64,000 bases of DNA from contig QEYB01000895.1 in assembly GCA_017562135.1 (NCBI GenBank), positions 1,178,001 to 1,242,000 of the forward strand, read 5' to 3'. Of the stretch, positions 58,392-64,000 are shown in pieces. The translations under genes were made by a program, and so were the position numbers. Numbering within the stretch: position 1 is the stretch's first letter; the number at the start of each line of letters is the position of its first letter. The stretch comes from Dipylidium caninum. Lineage: Eukaryota > Platyhelminthes > Cestoda > Cyclophyllidea > Dipylidiidae. The notes under the pieces were generated by a model that saw only the letters and a list, made by a program, of their open reading frames with translations, ran no database searches and was not told the origin of the DNA.

Positions 58392-58402
58392 GGGGGGGGG
58401 GG
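58392..58402. repeat. G11 homopolymer
   Basis: Eleven G residues on the plus strand preceded by CAC, at the left margin of the GC-rich stretch near 58.5-58.8 kb. Confidence 0.9.
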
Positions 58403-58479
58403 TTAGTGACGTCTCGACCATGCAGCACCGAAGCTGACAATGAAGTGAAGATAGTGCGTGCGTTGCGTACCGCCGTGGT

Positions 58480-58830
58480 ACCAGTAGGAGCAATTGGATA
58501 AAGCCGTGTCGGCGGGAGGAGACGCAAGCAACAGGAGCGTGTCCCAAAGCGTGGTCAGTTGGCGGGTGCGCAAAGGCATAATGTCAAGTGGAAAGGAGCG
58601 GGTGTGTGTTGATGTCGTGAGGAGGCGGAGGAGGGAGGCAGAACAGCGAGCCGACGCCAGGTCAAGGCGCTCGGCCGCCCAAACTGCGCGCGTGGAGCGT
58701 GCGCGTGAGTGGTACGTGCGCACGTCGCCGTCGGTCGATAATTGGGGCGTTGCGCGCACGGCGCACACAAGCACGTACGCACGCACGCACGCACACAGGC
58801 AGACGACGGACAGACGGCAAAGTGTGCGAA
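58480..58830. other. GC- and CpG-rich stretch ending in an ACGC repeat
   Basis: A purine-rich, CpG-dense block of about 350 bp that contrasts with the AT-rich flanks and ends in an impure (ACGC)n run near 58775-58798. Open frames run through it on both strands, as GC-rich DNA lacks stops. It could be a promoter/5'UTR of the large minus-strand gene, but no exon border supports that. Confidence 0.4.
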
Positions 58831-60691
58831 AGATGACTAAGATGAGGAGAAATGTGGTCTAGTTGTGACCAGCGCTGGTCAAACCCGAAGCGTAAGCCTT
58901 GTCAGGACCGCTCTGTTAAGCAAGGATGGGAACGCGGTTGGGGTGGAGGGAGGAAACCCAGTACAGTAAGTGATGGTTTCATACGCCGCCACTCGAATGA
59001 GGGCATCGAAACAGAGAAAACGAGAGAAAATAAAGGATGCACAAGGTGAAAATTATGGGAAGGCTGGATATGGAAGAGTTAATTTTGGTTCCGACTTGGG
59101 AAAAAGTGGTAGTGGGGTTTCCTAAAGGAGTAGATGAGCAGCATGAGGGGAAGAGGTCGTTGGGGTTGACTGCTATTGCGGAGTTAAACCGCTACGCATC
59201 TCCCCAAAAGCTTATAAGAAGATACGGCACTGGAATCGTCTCAACGAGACCAATAATGCTGGAAGCTAGCCTTGTAAGCATCTCGAGTTAATCGTACTAA
59301 AGTCCAAGTTGATTAGCAAGAAGAAGAATGTTTGCGGAGATTTGCTAACAACGACAGAGAGGCTTCAGTAAAGTATTTTGACGGATAGGTCATCGTGAGT
59401 CAACATGGTTCGGCCCGAGGCAGCATTCTCCGCGGGAGCGGAAGATGGCGCAGTATTCGTTCTGCCGGCGTTGCACCAGTTGATGCAAGCCAACGCACAC
59501 ACGGGCCGGCGTCTCAAGCACCACGATAAGATTCATGCGCATCTCGCGTGACAACGCGTAGGGAGTTGCATTTTCTCAATACTGAGTCTTTGACGCTGTT
59601 TTTAGACGAAAAATACGACAATACGAACTTGTCATCGTCCCCTCAGTGACTCCAAAAAACAGACCACCCACATCGGCGAGTCTATCCCGAGGAAGACAAG
59701 GTCATACAACGTGAAGGTTGGCGGACTGTAATGGGTTTCCGTTGATACAACGAACGAGGAGAGGCTAAGGAAGGCGGGGTGAGTTCCCAGGCGGCGGAGT
59801 GCCGGTTGTGTGTTAACATCAGACGGCGGGTTGGAGAGGTGGTGGACACATTTTCAACTTCCCCATCTTCCCTCGCACGGCGGTTGACATATTTCGCCTT
59901 CTTTGTGCACATTGGCCAACCAGCTGTCGGATGCGAGAATCAAAATGTCATCCACTGGCTCCAAAATAAGTCTGAGACGTAAGGGTTCTTAGCCGCCCCC
60001 CATGGCCGAGCGCGAGGACCAACTTCAGGCGAAATGTGAAGGGCCAACATTCAGACGATAACGCACGCGTGTGTGCATGTGTTCGAACGGTAACAATAAC
60101 CATCTTACAAAGTGGCGGGGGCTACTAATTATGAGAAAAATAAATTTGCCACGGTGCCAGAAGAACCCACTTCTTGGAGAGGCGGATTGATGGAAGGAGG
60201 AGGTCCTCCTATCGGACGGTTTAACGAGGGGGTGGCAATCAAATCAGCCGTGTAGAAGCGCCGGCCACAATAATTCAGGATCGGAAGTCAGCGATCTACC
60301 ACACTGTAATTTTGTAAATTACACCCCCAACTATCAAATGAGTAAATGCCAGCAAGAATGATTTATCAAAAGTCCTTAAATGCATTAAGTTCAAATTTTG
60401 AATCAAGCATTGGTCTGACGGACAAAAACCGCTTCTAACATGTGAGGGAATATCCATGGAACTAAGGTTAGTCAACTGTGCTCCAACCACTCGAGAAACA
60501 GTTTTGCACTTCGGTACAAAAAAACAATTCCCCTCGATAATCTTTCTTAACATGCGATTCGCAAAGCACTTTTGGGGCGACCTCTGTGCCATTCGATGGA
60601 GGAAAGAGGGATTTTAAAGGGCGGGGAACGGTAAGTGAGGTGAGAGTCGTGAGGCTAAACCTCGATCTACCCTAAATTGGGGCTTTTTGGC

Positions 60692-60739
60692 CAGGGATTC
60701 CGCCCCCTGGCGCGTCAGGGATTCCGCCCCCTGGCGCGT
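60692..60739. repeat. Perfect 24-bp tandem duplication
   Basis: Two identical adjacent units, 60692-60715 and 60716-60739, beginning CAGGGATTCCGCC and ending TGGCGCGT. The third copy stops after the first bases. Confidence 0.92.
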
Positions 60740-63506
60740 CCAGTGGCGAGTCCACACCGCTGGATTAGATGGGGTTTTGCCCCATGACATGCGCAAGGCC
60801 CGATTTTTAGACGGAAACACTCCGGGGAACAAAAACCTTCAACCAGTCCTTATCAGCGTCTCTGACGAGCTGTTGAACGGGGATAGAAGAAAAATCCTAT
60901 CCATCATTTATGGGACACGGACAGTCTGAACAACCGACGCAAAATTCACACTTCATGTGCAAGTGGTGTTTGAATGCTGCAATAAGGCATTCACAAGTCG
61001 GAAAGACCCTGTTCAACAAAATGTTAACTTGAAAAAGTTTGAGTGATAAACTATGTGTTCATAGGCAAAATGTAGACTAACCATCCGGCAAAAATGCGTT
61101 TCGCAAGGGTATGTTAAAATGGCAACTCTTATGTCCCTTCCAGGACGCCAGAGTAAAATAAACACCATTGTGAGCCGCATAACCAAAACCAAACTGGCAT
61201 AAAAATCTGCGTTGCCCGGAAAATTACGAATTTCGACTGTATGGATGGAAAAAGTGATGATTTCCGAGACCTCCTACGTCACACCAAGAAGGTGAAATAC
61301 TTTTGGGAGTGCCTTTATTAGTCGCCACTGAGGTCCCCGTGGCAAAGCCTACCATCTCAAGTTGAACTGCCCTTCGGGTGTGGAGGACGCCGGACTTGAG
61401 AGCTCAATGAACAGTAGAGACCCTCCATTAACATCTAATGTATTTCGTGCATGGAGCCTTGTTTTATTAGCACTTGGAGAATCCAGCGACGCTCAATGGT
61501 ATTAAGGCGGAGTCTCTGGGTGCACCACATTCAACCTAGAAGCGCGTTGAAACTCCCAGACGTGTGGTGAACTGTGCCAATTGAAGAGGAATGGAGAGAA
61601 AGGAAAGAGGCCCCAAAATATGCACTGGCGAAAGGTTAATCTATTCACCTTCACCATTAACACACAAATGGAAGGCCATTGGTGGTGGGAAAGAGGAAGG
61701 CGAGGAGGGGAGGCGGGGCGGAGCTGGACTGGACTGGGCGGACGGCAGAGGGGAATAATGGGAGAAAGGGACTAAAGAGAAGACTGTCAAAACCAGAAAA
61801 TTTATGGGAAAAAATGGGCATCCCGTGGATGTGCCATGTGATAAGATCCTACTAAAACCAGACACAAGGGAAAGCTACTGCTACTGTGAGAGATAACGCG
61901 TGCCCAAGGGAAAAATGACAGGGAGACAAGCATTCAGGTAAAAAAGTGACGAGAGAATCTTTTCTCACGAAGAAAAGGCATTGAACTGGATTTTTTTGTT
62001 TTCAAAAGACATAATGGAAAAAGGAGATACAGATAAACTAGAGAAGTTCCATCAAATCCTGAGTAGACTGATGGTTAACCTTGAAAAAAAGCGCGAAAAC
62101 ATGCCTACCGATGGTTTTAGTACACGTAAAAGTCACTGGATGAGGCTTCAAAAAAAATATTTTTTGACAGGTTTGGTAAAATGTGCAAAGGATCTGATCG
62201 TCGCAGTAGATGTTAAATGAGGTGAAAATTGTTGCTTCGCCCATCTGAGATTGGCGGAGATTTCGATGCCGGCGTCATCAACCTAATGGAGAACAGAAGC
62301 GAAAAATTAACTACCGACCCCTCGCCATCCACACAGTGCTCCAAGATGCTATTTCGCCATCTACGTCCCACCTACAAGGTGGAAGATGGGAAGGAGAAGA
62401 GTCTGAGCCGAGGTAGGCACACATTCCAAAGCGTCTCGAGTTTTTCACACGCAATCACCCTACCTCCATAAATATTGCCCAATCGCCTCGCCTATAAATC
62501 GCTGACACGCCACTCCGCTGTCTCCCCCCATTCCACCGAGGTGGGTTTCGCCTAAACCGACGCGTATGCGACTGCATGGGTCGGCGCGATGCGCTGCGAA
62601 GCAACCGGTTTTGCGCGAGGACACGTAGCGCGCCGGCGGGGAGTGGAGGTTGAGGAGGTGGAAGAGACCAACGGGGGCGGGGCGGAGGGGAGAGGTTACG
62701 CACTCCACCAACCGGAGGAGTTCAGGTCTGTTCTGTTAACAAGGCAACTTTTTCCTGTCACACCTTCCTGGCTTCAAAGTTACCCATCCATTTAATGCAT
62801 GTGTTCCGATTTGCTCCGAAGTTCGGTTGCCTCGTTTACGTGGTTTACGGGTGGATCCAATGGGAAACGATACCGTTACACCACAAAATGTGGTATACGT
62901 CACTCATAATTACGAAAGGGGAATATTCTAAACGATTGCCCTACGATTGTTAACAGTGGCAACCCGGCTTAAATACGAGCCTCTATCTGCGTAAGAAATA
63001 CAATGAATGGACTGACTGCTAGGAACTATGGGAAGCACTTTAGTTAGCTTTTAAAGGAGGGAATATACTGCCGCACACGAACACGTCACACGTTCAGTCC
63101 ACCTGAGGAGGAACGAGGGGAATTTGGCCCTGTGCAGCCCGCGAGGAACCAATTAGGAGACGGGTTCGGGTAACCAATTAATCATTAACGAGATCCCAAA
63201 AAGGGCTGGGGATTGAAACCGATTGCGAGGATTGGGAAGGAGAGGAGGGGGGGGAGGAGATCAGGAAAACCTCGGAAGCGCAAAGACAGGACCCTTTGAA
63301 GGTGTAAAATCATGTGAGTACGAAACACTCTCGCGTCGGTCAAAAGCGCGGATGTGGCAGCATGCGGCCTGATGGAGGAAGGGGAGGAGAGACAAAAGAC
63401 TCCAAGACGATAGGGGAGCATTCCACACAGTCGCAGTGCGTGTCGTGCTTCGTCAGGACACCGGAATGGCCCGAACCGCCGACCGGACTGCAAGGGCGCT
63501 GACTCA

Positions 63507-63558
63507 CTGCTGCTGCTGCTGCTGCTACTGTTGCCTCTACTGCTGCTGCCCCACCGCA
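63507..63558. repeat. (CTG)n-type triplet repeat
   Basis: Seven or so CTG units, then interrupted CTA/TTG/CTC units. Open frames through it (Cys or Ala/Ser runs) carry no other support. Confidence 0.85.
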
Positions 63559-64000
63559 AGAACCGGCCTTTCGGGAGAGATATCCGCGGCCTTCCCCGCG
63601 GGGGAAAGGCGTGCTTGCCCGTATGCACAGCCTTTTAGCACCCGCCCTCACCCGCCCTCACGCATCTGCCGAAAAAATAAGGATTCTGCGTCCACTGCCG
63701 GGCCTCCGCTACATTTGGCATAGGCATCCAAGACGAAATTAACCACACTTAAAATGGATAATTTATCAATGACAGCGGTCACTCTCATGAGCATAAAGCG
63801 GCCGGAAAAGTACACAAAACCATATTTTGTGCACAGCTAACGAGGATAAGTAAGCAATCAGGGTATCGTGACGTCAAGTCAATCAAGCTCGATTACCACA
63901 AAGTAACTGGGACGATTACGTATCTTCATGGGCGAAGAAGGCTTGTGTGCACATACTCAGCACTGTTTAGTCTACCATGGCCATGCAATGTGTTAACATG

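Larger units (their letters stand above)
52701..58480. other. No supportable gene; possibly 5' intron of the proline-rich gene
   Basis: Only scattered open frames (for example 54114-54641 minus, 175 codons) without motif or splice support. A 26-bp tandem duplication lies at 55221-55272 and G11 runs at 54262-54272 and 58392-58402. The missing first exon(s) of the minus-strand proline-rich gene should be here or further right. Confidence 0.4.
58831..64000. other. No supportable gene
   Basis: Mixed composition, mostly purine-rich on the plus strand. No conserved exon was found. It holds a 24-bp tandem duplication at 60692-60739, GC-rich stretches near 62500-62700 and 63330-63660, and a CTG/CTA repeat at 63507-63558. 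Confidence 0.4.

Noticed and set aside
58403..58862. Long overlapping open frames on both strands
   Set aside because: CpG-rich, stop-poor DNA with ACGC repeats; neither strand shows conserved protein or exon borders.
1..64000. CRISPR arrays, bacterial-type operons, tRNA or rRNA genes
   Set aside because: No regularly spaced direct repeats, no ribosome-binding pattern and no cloverleaf or rRNA sequence was found; the spliced genes show a eukaryotic nuclear origin.

Overview
The window is nuclear DNA of a metazoan, most likely a parasitic flatworm (tapeworm or fluke). It carries split, conserved animal genes (DHX9, mitochondrial CLPP, parvin, FLAD1, PCYOX1, ATAD3, AHSA1, CDC20, INTS6, NTAN1). 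They use many GT-AG introns of only 20-40 bp, clustered at the 5' ends of genes, as reported for schistosomes and tapeworms. Exon borders below were placed by reading splice sites, codon phase and remembered family conservation; no search was run.

Layout. 1-5936 (-): DHX9 RNA helicase, cut by the left edge. 6989-7948 (+): CLPP. 9142-11690 (+): parvin, converging on FLAD1 (16098-11934, -). 22207-17275 (-): PCYOX1, with a dead mariner copy in one intron. It is head-to-head with ATAD3 (22979-25685, +), which converges on AHSA1 (27478-25830, -). 31483-29484 (-): CDC20. 36037-37453 (+) and 39419-38385 (-): 3' ends of two genes I cannot name, facing each other. 42428-45235 (+): INTS6, followed after 206 bp by intronless NTAN1 (45442-46512, +). 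52700-47237 (-): exons of a large proline-rich protein with no recognised family. 52701-64000: no supportable exon; G-tracts, short tandem duplications and microsatellites.

The named genes are housekeeping functions: mitoch. proteostasis and membrane organisation (CLPP, ATAD3), flavin cofactor synthesis (FLAD1) and a flavoprotein user (PCYOX1), Hsp90 control (AHSA1), APC/C activation (CDC20), N-degron entry (NTAN1), snRNA/transcription processing (INTS6), RNA helicase (DHX9) and integrin adhesion (parvin). I see no cluster with one shared pathway. The most unusual content is the intron architecture: a 20-bp intron candidate in CDC20, micro-introns that pass unnoticed because they hold no stop and are a multiple of three, a GC-AG micro-intron candidate in ATAD3, and 13 introns of 30-68 bp in INTS6. 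Likely spliced-leader acceptors lie just upstream of several start codons.
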